Numbered from the stretch's first letter, positions 24,030 through 35,375 are shown. The stretch is DNA of 64,000 nt from Notamacropus eugenii (GCF_028372415.1 NC_092872.1:261107008-261171007); one strand, 5' to 3'. Notes: generated from the letters alone by a model not told the origin. Translations and numbers: made by a program.

Positions 24030-24290
24030 TTTATCATAATAATTCACATTTCTACAGGGCTTTAAGGTTTGCAAAGTGCTTCATAGACCTTATCTTACCT
24101 AACCTCCTCAACAAACCTGTGAAGTCAGTGCTAGATGTTTTAGTATCCTCACTGCAAGGATGAGGAAACTGAGTCCCAGAAAAGTCAAATGACTTGTCCA
24201 GGATCATAGTTTCTGAGGCTGGATTCAAATCTATATCTTTTTGACTCCAAATCTGTTGCTCTGTTCACTACTCCATTCATTCTGCCTTGA
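24030..24290 (-). repeat. MIR-like element
   Basis: 'ctacagggctttaaggtttgcaaagtgcttcatagacc' and 'aggatgaggaaactgagtcccagaaaagtcaaatgacttgtccaggatcat' are MIR/L2-type landmarks. Confidence 0.5.
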
Positions 24291-24506
24291 ATGTGTGTGG
24301 CCAAAGGGATACGTAACAGACAGAATGGAGTAATGGGAGCTAAAGAGATAAAGACCCCAAAGAGAAAGAACTTTTTTTATAGAGGAGGTATCACCTGAGC
24401 AGAGAGCAATTTACTCTCTCTGAATCTGTTTTTTCATCTGTAAAATGGGGATAATAATAGCACTTACCTTTTGGCTTTGCAAACCTTAAAGCATTGTGTA
24501 AATGTT

Positions 24507-24535
24507 TACTACTGCTACTACTACTACTACTACTG

Positions 24536-24581
<46 letters not shown>

Positions 24582-24582
24582 C
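24507..24582. repeat. (CTA)n trinucleotide microsatellite
   Basis: About 25 CTA/CTG units inside intron 3 of DNAJC12, some 490 bases before exon 4. The poly-Ser and poly-Leu open frames over it are artefacts. Confidence 0.95.
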
Positions 24583-24732
24583 ATTAGCAGTAGCAGCAGC
24601 AGCCTCAGTAATAATAAATGATAAGCTCCTTGAGAGCAGAGATAGTTTCATTTCTCATTGTGTGCCTAGCACAGTACCAAATAGTTAATCAGTGTTTGCT
24701 GAATTAAGTTGATTTGTTGCCTGCTAATCTAG

Positions 24733-24960
24733 AGGGGCTAGCTAGGTGGTGCAATGGATAGAGTGCCAGCCCTGGAGTCAGGAGGACCTGAGTTCATATC
24801 TAACTTCAGACATTTGCAAGACGTGTGACTTTGCATAAGTCATTTAACCCTGATTGCCTTAATCCACTGGAGGAGGAAATGATAAACCACTCTAGTATCT
24901 TTACCAAGAAAACCCCAAATGGGGTCATGAAGAGTTGGACATGACTGAACAACAACAAAT
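24733..24960 (+). mobile_element. tRNA-derived SINE beside DNAJC12 exon 4
   Basis: 'gctagctaggtggtgcaatggatagagtgccagccctggagtcaggaggacctgagttc' head and 'gggtcatgaagagttggacatgactgaacaacaacaaat' end. It stops about 110 bases before the exon acceptor. Confidence 0.85.
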
Positions 24961-25069
24961 TTCCTTGTAATTAAAGTCATGCATCAGGTTAGTGGCAGCA
25001 CCTTAAGGTAAACTTAAAACATGGTGAGTACTTACAACATGCATTTGTCTCTTGTTTCAATTCTTCTAG

Positions 25070-25271
25070 TCTATGCACTGGGCTGTTAGAAGTAAGAAGG
25101 AGAAGATGCTGGAAGAACCTAACCCAACTGATACCAGCAGTCTCACAGATGAGGAAGGAAGTCAGCAAAAAACCACCAATAAAGGATTGAGCTCTGCCAC
25201 AGACAGAAAGGAGCAAGGAGAGCCTGAGACCTTGGACAAGTCATGGTCCCTGCAAAGCCCAGACTCCTCAA
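25070..25271 (+). CDS. DNAJC12: DNAJC12 coding exon 4 (acidic linker)
   Basis: The acceptor is a pyrimidine tract ending CTTCTAG at 25069 and the donor is GTAAGT starting at 25272. The frame begins Ser-Met-His-Trp and follows directly on the VKT that ends exon 3 (phase 0). The exon has 67 codons plus one base, leaving in phase 1. The opening SMHWAVRSKKEKMLEE matches the human DNAJC12 segment after the J domain. The rest is a hydrophilic, Ser/Thr/Glu/Lys-rich linker (TDEEGSQQKT, SATDRKEQGEP) that is expected to be disordered and is poorly conserved, as in other mammals. The 20.6-kb intron before it is filled with repeats. Confidence 0.92.
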
Positions 25272-25472
25272 GTAAGTCCTGGTCATAGTGGGTTTCCAGA
25301 AGAAAGAAGGGAAAAATTAGAACATGCTACATTGGTGTATATTTCTACCTGTTCTTCATCTTTATGGTGATATTGAAAGGCAATGGTGGATATCAAGCTG
25401 TTGAGGAAGCCAGGAAGATCTGGCTCCTGGCACATCCTGCCCTATCAAATATGACCCTGAACAAGTCAGTGC

Positions 25473-25690
25473 CCTAGGCCAGAGGTGTCAAAGACTCTGC
25501 CTACTGGCACTGGAATCAGATTAAAATGTAATTGGGAAATATTTAACAAAATAAATTAAAAATACAATAGAACATAGATAATGTTAATATGTGGCTTTCT
25601 AAGTCAATCTGTAGCCTTCAGGGATCCTTATATATTATTTAGTGACCCCATTTCTATTTGAGTTTGACATTACTACTCTAGGCAACTCTT
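25473..25690. mobile_element. hAT-like MITE copy 2
   Basis: Imperfect inverted ends (AGAGGTGTCAAA at the left, TTTGACATTACTACTCT at the right) bound an AT-rich body with 'aattgggaaatatttaacaaaataaa' and 'cttcagggatccttatatatta'. Related to 17385-17565. No transposase. Confidence 0.6.
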
Positions 25691-25797
25691 TAAGACCCTA
25701 AATTTCCAAGAAGATGCAGGGGACATTGGAAGAGGAAGTTTCCTCACCCAAGATTTTTTTTTTCCAATGGAATCAAGGTTCCAATTTCTGTCCCTTA

Positions 25798-25965
25798 TAG
25801 AAGGAGTTCTTAGCCTTTTTTGAGTCCGGACCTCTTTGTATGTCTAGTGAAGCCCTTCTCAGAATCATATTTTTAACTGCACTAGGTAAAACTGAAAAAG
25901 AAACCAAATATATTTAAATATTAAAAAAAACCAGTCACCTAGTTGAGGTTAAGAACATTTGCTCT
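25798..25965. mobile_element. MITE with TTCTTAG/GTTAAGAA ends
   Basis: 'aaggagttcttagccttttttgagtccggacc' at the left and 'gttgaggttaagaaca' at the right form degenerate inverted ends, possibly related to the MITE at 3.05 kb. Confidence 0.45.
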
Positions 25966-26514
25966 ATAATGATATTAAATTTTGAGAGAGTTTTTTAATT
26001 ACCATCTATAAGAAATCAAGGTCATGTAATGGAGTAGGCAGAGAAGATGACCTCAGAGTCAGAGTCAGATTGGTTGCCAAATGTTGCCTGTGTTACCCTG
26101 GCAAATCACTTGACCTCTCTGCAAGCCCCAGACAGTTCTCTAATACTATCCGTTGCTTAGCAGGGGCTAACCTGCATTGGCAGAACAAAGAGCTCCTTGC
26201 ACTGATGAAATCACAGATCATGTTAAAAAAGAAAAGAAAGAAACAGACACATTATTTACAAACACATAGGCATTTTGTTCAACCAAGGGAAAAAGGAGAC
26301 ATTTTTGACCAGATGGGTTTCTCAATCAGAAATGACACTTGAACCTAAGGCTTCCTGATGCCTGAGTTGGAATGTTTTTCCCCTGATCTCTGGTATCTCT
26401 GATATATACTGGCTCTAGTGTGAACCTAGACAAATCATTTAGTCTCTCAGTGATTTGGCCTCTCTCTCTTCTGTAGAGAAGGTGCCAATCTTTGTACTGG
26501 TAGAGTGTCTTTTT

Positions 26515-26735
26515 TTTTGTTCGATCATTTTTCAGTTGTGTCTGACTCTTCATGACCCCATTAAGAGTTTTCTTGGCAAAGATATTGGAAGGATAGGAAA
26601 CTGAGGCACACAGGGTGAAGTGACTTAGCCAGAGTCACACAGCTACTAAGTGTCTGAGGCCAGATTTGAACTCAGGAAGATGAGTCTTCCTAACTCTAGA
26701 CCTGGCACTCTATCCACTGAGCTGCCAAAGGTTTT
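26515..26735 (-). mobile_element. tRNA-derived SINE
   Basis: 'ttgttcgatcatttttcagttgtgtctgactcttcatgaccccat' to 'ggcactctatccactgagctgcc'. Same family as above, somewhat deleted inside. Confidence 0.8.
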
Positions 26736-27529
26736 CCATAGGAGGTGATAATTGATCCCAGACTTGGGTTCACCATTACTCTGAGTGGGAGTGGAAACAT
26801 GATAGGTGTCTTTCTTTTGGACAGTCGATCAGGAGAATGCTGGAATTCTGTGGAAGCTTATGTTGACCTCTGTTTTCCTACCATCTTTCAAATGGAGCTT
26901 CTGTACTGTGAGAGGCACAGAGCTTGATTCTAGAATGCTCTCTGCATAATTACAGAGAATCTAATTTCCTTGCAATGTAACCGTTTTCATGGCCCCGGCA
27001 TTCAAAAAAATAAAAAAGCATTCAAGTGGATTTGACAAAGCTTGCAGATATTTTCTTATCTAGCACTCTCTGGTGCCCTTTATAATCTCCTGCTAGCCCC
27101 AGGTGCTTGACATCTGCTCCAGCAGTTTCATTTTGCCTGACCTTGGGCAGACTGCCAACCAATATCCTCAATCTCATTTGTGCTCTTTGGTAAAAATAAA
27201 AAGTAAGGAAAATGGCTCCTGAAGTGTGTGTGTATCATGAAACATAGTTTCAAGTTTGTACTTGTCCCCTTTGAAAGCACAAATGCATAGTTTAGGTATT
27301 CATGCATGCTTTTTATGTTTTTCTTCATGCCATAGACATTTCCCATAAGCTCAGAATTCTCCTTTGCCAAAAAAAAAAAAAAAAAAAGGAAAACAGGTAA
27401 GTGGAATAAACCATCACAGGGTATGAGAGGATATATGGCACTCTGCACCTGTGGTCCTCCACCTCTCTGCTGAGAGGAGAGAAATTCTTTTAAAAATATC
27501 ACCAACCCTCTGGAGTCAGGTTTGGCCAT

Positions 27530-27830
27530 TACTCTTAATCCAAATTCTAATTTTTTTGGTGTTGTTTTCATTTATGTTGTTCTGGCCATATTTTTGTTAT
27601 TCTTGTCCTCCCTCCCCTGGTTCCCATTATCATTCTTCACTTGGTTAATCATATACCTCTGAATTCCTCACTTTTTATGGTATGGTAATATTTCACTACA
27701 TTCCTATGCCAAGATGTTCAGTCATTCTCTCACATATGGGCACCTATGTTGTTTTCATTTTTTTTTTTTGCCAATACCAAAAGTGTGGCAATGAAAATCT
27801 TGGTCTATAGAGCATGTGTAGAATGAGAGG
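27530..27830 (-). mobile_element. L1 3'-end fragment
   Basis: 'atggtatggtaatatttcactacattcctatgcc ... cacatatgggcacctatgttgttttcat ... gccaataccaaaagtgtggcaatgaaaatcttgg' follows the L1 3' pattern on the minus strand. Confidence 0.55.
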
Positions 27831-28059
27831 CAGCTTAGCATAGTAGACAGAGTAAGAAAGTCCTTTATTCAGGTCCTTCCTCTGTCCCTCCTGGTTGTAT
27901 GACACTGTTTTGGTAAATAACCCTCTCAGTGCCCTAGGGAGTTCTGTAAGCTGAATGGCCAGTTCTTCAAGAGGAGAGTTTCTGTTGTATGAGTTTCCCA
28001 TATCAATATAATCAAATTTCCAGAGCAAAAGTGTACAAAGTTCTGTACCAGGACCTTAA

Positions 28060-28620
28060 TTTTTAAAAAACTTGACATTTTTAAATATTTTTTTTTGATT
28101 TTGAGTTCAAAATTTTCTCTCTCCCTCCAGTTCTTTCTGTACCCATTGAGAAGAGGAGCAATATGCTATCCATTATGTATGTGAAGACATGCAAAACATT
28201 TCCATATTAGCCATCTTGCCAAAAAAAATAAGAAAAATAAAGTAAAAAAAAAATCCTGTGATTTGTGCACTCAAAGTTCATCAGTTTTCTCTCCAGAGAT
28301 GGAGAGACCCATTTTTCATTATAGGTCCTTTGGAATTGTCTTGGATCACTTTATTGATTAGAGTGGCTAACTCCTTCATAGTTGACCATCTATTGCTGTT
28401 GCTGTGTACGCTGTTCTGGTTCTGTTCACGTCACTTTCCATCAGTTCATATGGATCTTTCCAGGTTTTTCAAAGATTTGTTCAGCTGTTCTCCAATTGAT
28501 GAGTATCCCCTCCATTTGCAATTCTTTGCCACCACAAAAAGAGCTACTACAAATATTTTTGTACATATTGCTCCTTTTCCTTCATTCTATTTGGGATACA
28601 GATGTGCTAGAGGTTTTTAA
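28060..28620 (-). mobile_element. L1 3' end
   Basis: The tail is near 28080 ('ttgacatttttaaatatttttttttgattttgagttc'), then the C/T-rich block, 'ccattatgtatgtgaagacatgcaaaac', and ORF2-derived sequence up to 'tttgggatacagatgtgctag'. Confidence 0.7.
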
Positions 28621-30109
28621 TCTTGCCTGCAGTGATCAGCATTTGTAATTACATTTCTGCTTCCTATGGTTTCCATCTCTCTCCTTGCTTTGTCCAAGTT
28701 CAGTCCTGTGGCATGAATTCAGAGATTTATTTTAATGGGAGTTCTATCTGAATTGATTTATGATGCTGACTTCTGGGCTGATGAGAATACCCTTCTTCCC
28801 AGGTTCCCACTATGGGTAGAGAATCTGTGTTGGTACTGCAATGTTCGTACTGTGCTTTGTTTGGATGAAAATTGGTTCTGCTGTGAATTTCTCTCCAGGA
28901 TTCCCTGACAATTGGCAGGTTTCTAAATTTGGAGAGGCTGTGTTTGGCAGTAAAAACCCATGATAGAACATATGTTTTACTAGAAGATAAAGTTGACTAG
29001 TTCTAGGCTGAACTTCCCTTTTATTATTATCCTTTTCCTCCTCCAGAGACCTTTAACTACAGTGTGGTGATTGGATTGTGCCCACTGGTACCAAATTTGA
29101 TGAGTACCAACCTTGAGAGGGCATTGATAACAGTGATGACCCTCCTGCATTATAGAAATGGCCAAGTTTCCCAGTGGGTTAACAAAATAATTAACACAGT
29201 AAGTTACTGCATCATAGGCTTATAGACTTACTGTTTGAAGTGACCACAGACATTGCTTAGTCCAACTGCTTCATTTTGCAGGTGAGGAAACTGAGGTTCA
29301 GTATTCCTAATTTGCTCATTGCTTATACAGACAGGTAGTGTTTAAAGCAGTGTTTGAACCAAGGTTTTCCTGATTCATTCCAGCACTTTAGTCACTATAC
29401 CATTATACCACTATACCATTTAGTCATTATATCTTTAATGTGGTGCAGTATGTAGGGTACCAGAGTTGAAGACAGGAAGGTCTGGGTTCAAATTCAGCCT
29501 CAGATATTTACTAGCTCTGTGACCCTGGACAAATCATTTAATTGCTCTATGCTTTGGTTATCTCATTTGTAAAATAATGGAATTAGATTCTATGGCCTCC
29601 ACAATCTTGTGATGGTAGCAGTTGTGAGCTCCTTCTCTGTCTCTCCTTGTTCTTGAAGGTAGGGGTGTTACTTTCCCAACAGTGACTTGTCAGTATCCTG
29701 AGATTTCTGTCCACCCCTCCCCCATCGACCCAACTCCTTCAACTGAGGACACATTTCATCCTAGCTACAGTTCTGATCATCACATTCCTTTAACACTTTA
29801 AGGTTTAATGGTCTGTTTATTACACCATAGGGTGGACAGTGCAAGGTGGTTTAGTATCCCCATTTCACAGACGAGAAAATTGAGACTCAGAGAAGAGAAA
29901 TTTTTCCAAAGACATGCAGCTAATAAAGTGTCAGAGGTAGGATCTGAATGCAGACCTCCAGACCAGTAATCTGCAGACCAAAACTCTAGCATTTTATTGC
30001 TGGAGTTAGAGCATATTTCTTAATATCACATGCTCTAGACAGATCCCAGTTTTTGAAATCTTTTGGGCTCCTCCCATCAGTTAAACCCTGGTTTCTAGTT
30101 AGGAGCCTA

Positions 30110-30300
30110 AGAGTTTGTTGTTGTGTTTGTCTTTCGTTCTCCAAGAGGACTGTGACATCAGGGAGATGATGACATGACTTGCAGTTCACTTTGATTTGAG
30201 GGAGAGAAGACTGTACAAGGTCACCAGCCTTACTTTCTCCTCCAGACGCATCTGAGTTCAGTGACAAGATATTCATCAGGAGATAGCTCAGGATGCAGTG
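30110..30300 (-). mobile_element. RTE-tailed SINE fragment
   Basis: The minus strand has the tail 'aagtcatgtcatcatctccctgatgtcacagtcctcttggagaacgaaagac' together with 'ggaggagaaagtaaggctggtgacc', as in the copies at 48.6 and 58.1 kb. Confidence 0.7.
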
Positions 30301-31064
30301 GGAGACCTTGGCCCTTTTAGGCTGAATCTAAGAGACTGTTTTAATGAAGAGCTGTTTCCCAAGGGAGTAATTCATTTTGAAGATATGTACTTGTCTGACA
30401 TTTCAATTGTCACAGTGATGTACTGTTATATTCTCCCACATTTTAAGGACAACACTGATATGCTTAGATAAGCTTGGGTAGAGAAGGGACTTAGGGTCAT
30501 ATCCCATGAGGAGTAATGGGAGGAACTGGGAATGTTTAGCCTGGATAAGAGAAGATAGGGCTTTCATGTGGAAGATGGGTTCAACTTCTTGGTTTCAAAG
30601 ACTATGGGCAGGCAGGATGACACTCTGGAGGCAGAGGTCCTGGGTTCAAATCCCTCCCTTGATGCTTACTGCCTGTGTGACCTTGGGTAAGTTGCCTCAT
30701 CTGTCATCTGAGAAGTTTGGATTGGACAGCTCCTGAGGTCCCTTCCAGATGGAGATCTGCGATCTTATGGAGTAGGAACAATGAACAGATGCTTCAGAGA
30801 AACAAGTTTATGTTTGATGTCAGGAAAAATTAAGCAATTAATACAAAATGAATGTTATTCCAAATAGGCTGCCTCTCCAGGTGAGTGATTTCCCTCACTG
30901 GAGGGCATTAGGCTTTTGGTATGATGTAGTGGGGATTCTTGTTTAGGCTCAGTTTGGACCAGATGACCCCCAAGGTCCCAACCAACTTAGAGACTTTTTG
31001 ACAGTGCTCTTGAAAGCTTGGCATCCCTATCTTTGATTTCTAAAAGTGGATTCCTCTTTTAAAG

Positions 31065-31159
31065 GTTTTCCAGATGGCAACTGCTGGCACCTGCGTTTTC
31101 GTTGGTCAGGAGACACCCCCTCGGAGCTGCTTCGGAAATTCAGAAACTATGAAATATAA
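31065..31159 (+). CDS. DNAJC12: DNAJC12 terminal coding exon
   Basis: The acceptor AG is at 31063-31064. The single base left over from exon 4 plus GT forms a Ser codon, and the frame then reads through WHLRFRW, PSELLRKF and the final RNYEI to a TAA at 31157-31159. This short C-terminal block is the most conserved part of DNAJC12 outside the J domain and is diagnostic. The three exons together add 437 bp (146 codons counting the base from exon 2), with consistent phases and no frameshift, so the gene looks functional. The 3' UTR follows directly. Confidence 0.93.
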
Positions 31160-31780
31160 ATCTCGGCTTCAACAGAGAGAGAAGCAGAAAGATGGCAGGT
31201 GGCTGCCATCTCCTGGGCTTGTCTCATTTGGTCCTTTGGTCCATGTCCTTAAAAAGAAGTCTTTGTTCTTTGTGTGTATGTAGAGAAGAGCATTAGCTCT
31301 TACCCTGAGTATCACTGCTCAACCCATGAAACCATCCTCACGCTGTCTGTGCTGAGAGAAAAATTGGGAAGAGAGTGATACCCACCTCCCTGCAAGATCT
31401 GCATATGTTGAGAGAAATCCTGTATTAAAAGACAGCATGGCTTTGTGGGTAGAGGGCCAGACTTGGAAATCTTGCCTCTGCCCCATATGGGCTGTATCGC
31501 CCTGAGCAAGTTACATCCCCTCTCAGAGTCCCACATGACTTTCTAAGATTGTCAGTTGTGGAGGAAATGCTAGTGTCCATCATGATGGGAGTTTTCATGT
31601 TGGAAGGTCCCTACATTGATGAAAATACAGGTCTGTCCCTCCCCCCCCAGAAAAGAAAGAAAATTCTAGTGGTTTATAATTGTTCTCCTGTGAATTTTAT
31701 TTATAGATTTACGATGTTATTGTCATTGTATCTTTGGTACTTAGCATGTTGTCTTGTATACAACAGGGATTAATAAATAT
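31160..31780 (+). promoter_or_regulatory. DNAJC12: DNAJC12 3' UTR with candidate poly(A) signals
   Basis: No further open frame follows the stop. The first candidate signal is ATTAAA at 31434-31439, about 275 bases after the stop. A canonical AATAAA lies at 31772-31777, but it sits in sequence resembling an L2/MIR 3' end, so it may be a repeat remnant. The true end of the transcript cannot be decided from sequence alone. Confidence 0.4.
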
Positions 31781-32149
31781 TTGTTGAATTGTATGTATTT
31801 GTTGAGTATTAAATCTTAAAAATGCATTCACAATATTTCATTGGTATTTTCTAGGCTATATGATGAATTTAGTGTTGATTACACAAGAAACATGCCCCTA
31901 TTCCTGACTTAAATTGCAGTGTAGATTATTTGCTTGAAACCTACAATAGCTTGTCAGTTACTTTCAATAGCTGTCAATAAGTTTCCAATATGGCGAGACA
32001 TTTTAAAATGAACTCCACAGAGCCTATTTTCCATTTTATCCTTAATATCCTTGGAATTGTGATTTCTGTCACTCTGCTACCTGTCTCCTCTGTTGGATTA
32101 TGAAAGGTACTAGAAAGGAATCACATGCAATTAAACATTCTTAAAAATA

Positions 32150-32305
32150 CATATTTTATTCTTCTCCCCCAATTAAATGTTAAAACCATTTAAAAACTCT
32201 TTTTTAAAGTTTTGAGTTCCAACTTCTATCCTTCCCTCCCTTCCTCTCTTCCCTACCCCCGGAGATGGTGAGCAATCAGATATAGGTTATATATGTGCAA
32301 TCAAT
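32150..32305 (-). mobile_element. L1 3' UTR fragment
   Basis: 'tttttaaagttttgagttccaacttctatccttccctcccttcctctcttccctacccccggagatggtgagcaatcagatataggttatatatgtg' is the minus-strand L1 3' UTR and tail. Confidence 0.65.
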
Positions 32306-33390
32306 CACATGCAATTTTAGAATGTAAAAGAGCAGGAGCTTGGTATGTTGCCTGACTTCGAAGGGCCAAGTCCAGACTTTATAACTGCTGGTGTAATAGG
32401 GGGTTCTGAGTGCCTGCCTCTTCCCCTCAGACACAGGACTGGTATATACCCCTCATACTAGGTCCCTGCCTCTCCCAAAGATGCCCAGGGCACAAGGCCA
32501 ACCTGGAGAATATTTCACAATGTAAAACTCTGATTCAATCCCCAGATCTGCCTATACTTTTTTGATCTTGCCTTCCTTACAGTGTCTTACTATCTAACAG
32601 AGACACACCAATTTAGACTGAAAGTAATTGTCACTAGAACTGAGCTAGGACTGGACAACCAGGACTTTGTACCTATCAGCTGAAACTGAATGCCTTACAG
32701 AACTAGTCATTTATTCAGTAGCATAGAAACAAAAGAACCTAGTTCTAAGAATGAGTCCATACTCAAAAGTTTCATGATTATCCCTTATCCTCAGAGAAGG
32801 GTAGGTCACTCAGCTTAGTGGCTGGTCCAGAAAATGGCAGAACACTGGGTTAGCCCAGTCTACAGGTCAATCCAGCTCCAGGGATCCAGGCCTTGGGGTG
32901 ACCGTGCTGCTGCTATGGCTGTTTTATGGTGCAGTGCATTCTTTGACACAACTTACCCAAGACTACAACCATGAGTTGCTTCTTGTATCCCTAGACTGCA
33001 TACAAACCCTTGCTGGTCGGAGAGTTAAACTAAGGAAGGGATAAATCAGATATCAGCTCCAAGGGACTGATGGACATTCAGGAGGGACCTTCTTCAGGAC
33101 AGCATGGATGGCTTATGAACAATATTAGTAGAGAGAGTGACTACATTAATGACATCAGGGCTGCATTAAAGGGTCAAAAGCCAACTGAAACTAAGAGAAG
33201 AGATTTCTCTGTGCCACGCTATTAGTATGAATCTGAGCTAGTGTTCAAACCCAGGTCTCTGCTGACTCTCGAGTCCAGCGTAAAAGATGGCCCCCTCCAT
33301 CTTATCATATCCCTACCATTGCATGTACTGTTTGCATTCCATATACCTCAGCCTTGGGCCCACTTCAAAGAATTTGGAAGTGGTAAGGGA
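32306..33390. other. Unassigned intergenic sequence
   Basis: About 1.1 kb with no convincing frame, repeat or pseudogene on either strand. Confidence 0.4.
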
Positions 33391-33394
33391 CCAT

Positions 33395-33560
33395 CTTGTC
33401 CAGGGGTGGGAAATCTGCATTCTCCAGGTCACACATGGCCTTCTAGGTCCTTGAGTGCAGCCCTTTGACTGAATCCAAACTTCACAAACAAATCCCCTTA
33501 ATAAAAGATTTACTCTATAAAACATATCAGATATACTATAGTTATACCATATTATATCAG
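33395..33560. mobile_element. hAT-like MITE (CAGGGGTGGG end)
   Basis: 'caggggtgggaaatctgcattctccaggtcacacatggccttctaggtccttgagtgcagccctttgactgaatccaaacttcacaaacaaatccccttaataaaag' is shared with 56050-56215. The CAGGGGTG terminus is typical of hAT ends. Confidence 0.65.
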
Positions 33561-33599
33561 TTACAGCATAAATTCCCTTATTTTTAAAATGATGGGATG

Positions 33600-34400
33600 T
33601 GCCTACATGATCATTAAGGTCTTTTCCACCTCCAGACTTCTGATCCCATTTTGGTTTACATGTGGTTTACATGGGTCTACCTTTTGCCTTCTTGTCCTCA
33701 TTCAAGTTTTTGTCCAGGTACGAGATGTATTCCCCCTCCCTCTCCATTTCCTAAATTCCTTGGCTTGTTTCCAAGGACAGCTCTTCCCCACAGCCTCTCC
33801 TACCATATTGCCATCCTTTCACACTGGTTAACATTCTTTACTTCTTCACATAATTTTGTGTTTTCTTCTGTGTCCTTGAAGCCTGGCCCCATGAGAACAA
33901 CCCTAGTTCTGGAGTCAGAGGAGCTCAAATGCAAACTAGCCTATGTCACTTCCTATCTTTTACTTTTCCAGGCCTCAGTAATTTCTTTGATCAAATGAGG
34001 GGAGTGCCCTCAGCAGTTTCTTATGTTCTCCCACACCTTAAAAATATATGATCAAAGAGCCACAGAGGTTATTATACCACTTATTGTTAATCCTGAAAAT
34101 ACCAAAGAGCTCACAGAGGTTATACAATAAAACACAATCAAATACCAAAGAACTCATGGAGATTATGGGCAAAAAGCCTTCTAAATTCTGTTGGAGGATG
34201 GAAACTAGACACCAGATTCAGGTTCTCCTCTAAGAATGAGGAGACCCAAGGCAGCCAGGCTAAGCCTGGATACTTATAATTGTGGCTAGACAAAGAATCA
34301 GGCAGTAAAATATGATGGTAACAATAAGGCAACTTTGCGTAGTGATAAAAAGTCTTTTCCTAGCAGGGCTTCATGATAGGAAGATAGTTGTTACAGGTTA
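33600..34400. other. L2-like remnant and unassigned sequence
   Basis: 33700-33990 reads like a decayed L2 3' region. At 34050-34165 three similar units (agagccacagaggttattata, agagctcacagaggttataca, agaactcatggagattatggg) lie 40-50 bases apart. The rest is unassigned. Confidence 0.4.
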
Positions 34401-34404
34401 GTTG

Positions 34405-35003
34405 TTTTTTGTTTTTTGCTTTTTATTTTTGGATGAAAGGATTCCAGAAATTTATTTAAAAGACAATAAGAAAATTAATGGATTTTTCCATCTTTGTTTA
34501 CCAAGAGACTAAAAAGAATATATACAAGTTGGGTGTCTCGAATCTCCTTCCAAGTCATGTCATTAGCGTCTACGGAAAAACGCCATGGGGTCACCTGGAC
34601 CCTGGCATTTCATCCTGTATGCCTCCATTTCCTCTTCTGTAGGCCCTGGGGCTCCATAGCTGCTATTGTCGGGCCTCTTTCTCTCCTCTAGCTGCATGAT
34701 CTCCTTGACATGGAAGAAGTGGACGTCCTCAGTATTTAATGTCTTTTTCAGTTTTTCCTGTTTCTTTTCTTCACCCTCCTTGTCAGAAACATTTTTCCTG
34801 TGTTTCTTCCTTGTCTTTCTGTTTGTCTTGGTGAAACTCCAATAGAGATTTTGATCTGCTTGCTTGCCTGCATTTTTCATCTGCATTTGCAATTTCCCTC
34901 CCACCTTCTTCAGTACAGTAGGAAAACTTGACAAAGAAGTTGTGTCACTTGTAGCCCCATCTACCTTCTTTACAACGGGAACTCCAGATACGTGTATGAT
35001 TAT
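34405..35003 (-). pseudogene. SLU7: SLU7 C-terminal retro-fragment fused to BUD31
   Basis: SLU7 is a zinc-knuckle splicing factor needed for 3' splice-site choice in the second step. The minus strand joins SLU7 in the region [19 protein letters not shown], continues through [15 protein letters not shown] in the same register after a TGA (Cys to stop), and then, after frameshifts, [31 protein letters not shown] and [12 protein letters not shown] to a TAA at 34563-34565. About 150 bases of 3' UTR follow with AATAAA (minus, 34451-34456) and an A-rich tail at about 34405-34430. No introns. The upstream two-thirds of SLU7 is missing and is replaced without a gap by BUD31 codons. Identity is from remembered SLU7 sequence and is strong in the last 80 residues. 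Confidence 0.85.
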
Positions 35004-35375
35004 TGCTTTTTGGAACCCTGCACATACAGTTGGCTCCAAAGTTGCTATCCCGAGTCTGGATGCAAGGCAGGCAGCAGAGATTTTCATAGCCTTGTTTCTT
35101 CCACTTGGCCATCAAGTTCTTATCTGCATAGCCTTCTTGAATGCAGTACTCATACAATTCTCTACTTATGACTTTCCTCTTATAAAAGAGGTCAAATATG
35201 TATCTTGTTTTCTGGTGATGAATCTTAAAGATTGGCCAGAGAGATTCCACTTCCTCTTCCCTTCATGAAATTGAGCTTCAGCTTCTCTCATCTTCTGATC
35301 CAAGTGATCCATGGTAGGTTCAATGAGTTCCCAGACTTCTGGGTGAACTTTCCTGCTTCTTTTGACTTTGGGCAT
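35004..35375 (-). pseudogene. BUD31: BUD31 retrocopy A, 5' part of a BUD31-SLU7 chimera
   Basis: BUD31 (G10) is a 144-residue zinc-binding component of the activated spliceosome. Starting at ATG 35375 the minus strand reads [27 protein letters not shown], loses one base near 35250 (GKRKV to GKRKW) and continues in the next frame as [39 protein letters not shown] and [17 protein letters not shown]. At about residue 124 the match stops abruptly and SLU7 sequence begins. The cysteines of the zinc cluster are kept up to that point but the last Cys-rich tail is absent. There are no introns. The in-frame upstream codons (from 35438) are not BUD31 and are probably chance. Confidence 0.9.

Larger units (their letters stand above)
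4441..25069. other. DNAJC12 intron 3 (20.6 kb)
   Basis: This large intron is composed almost wholly of transposable-element remnants, which are listed separately. Stretches such as 7900-8500, 8640-9050, 11100-11640, 16130-16430 and 17940-18600 show no confident gene or repeat to me. Confidence 0.7.
25272..31064. other. DNAJC12 last intron (5.8 kb)
   Basis: It holds the MITEs at 25.5 and 25.8 kb, a tRNA-type SINE (26515-26735, minus), L1 3' ends (27530-27830 and 28060-28620), MIR-like units (about 29220-29400, 29430-29560, 29800-29970, 30610-30720) and an RTE-tailed SINE (30110-30300, minus). Between 28620 and 29200 nothing is recognised. Confidence 0.6.

Noticed and set aside
24391-24688. 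Poly-Ser and poly-Leu frames
   Set aside because: Produced by the CTA trinucleotide repeat.
27128-27571. 147-codon minus frame
   Set aside because: Contains a poly-A/T tract translated as a Phe run and ends in an L1 fragment; a chance frame in a DNAJC12 intron.
31772-31777. AATAAA as the definite DNAJC12 poly(A) signal
   Set aside because: Lies in an L2/MIR-like tail where 'taataaatatttgttgaat' is generic repeat sequence; kept only as a candidate.
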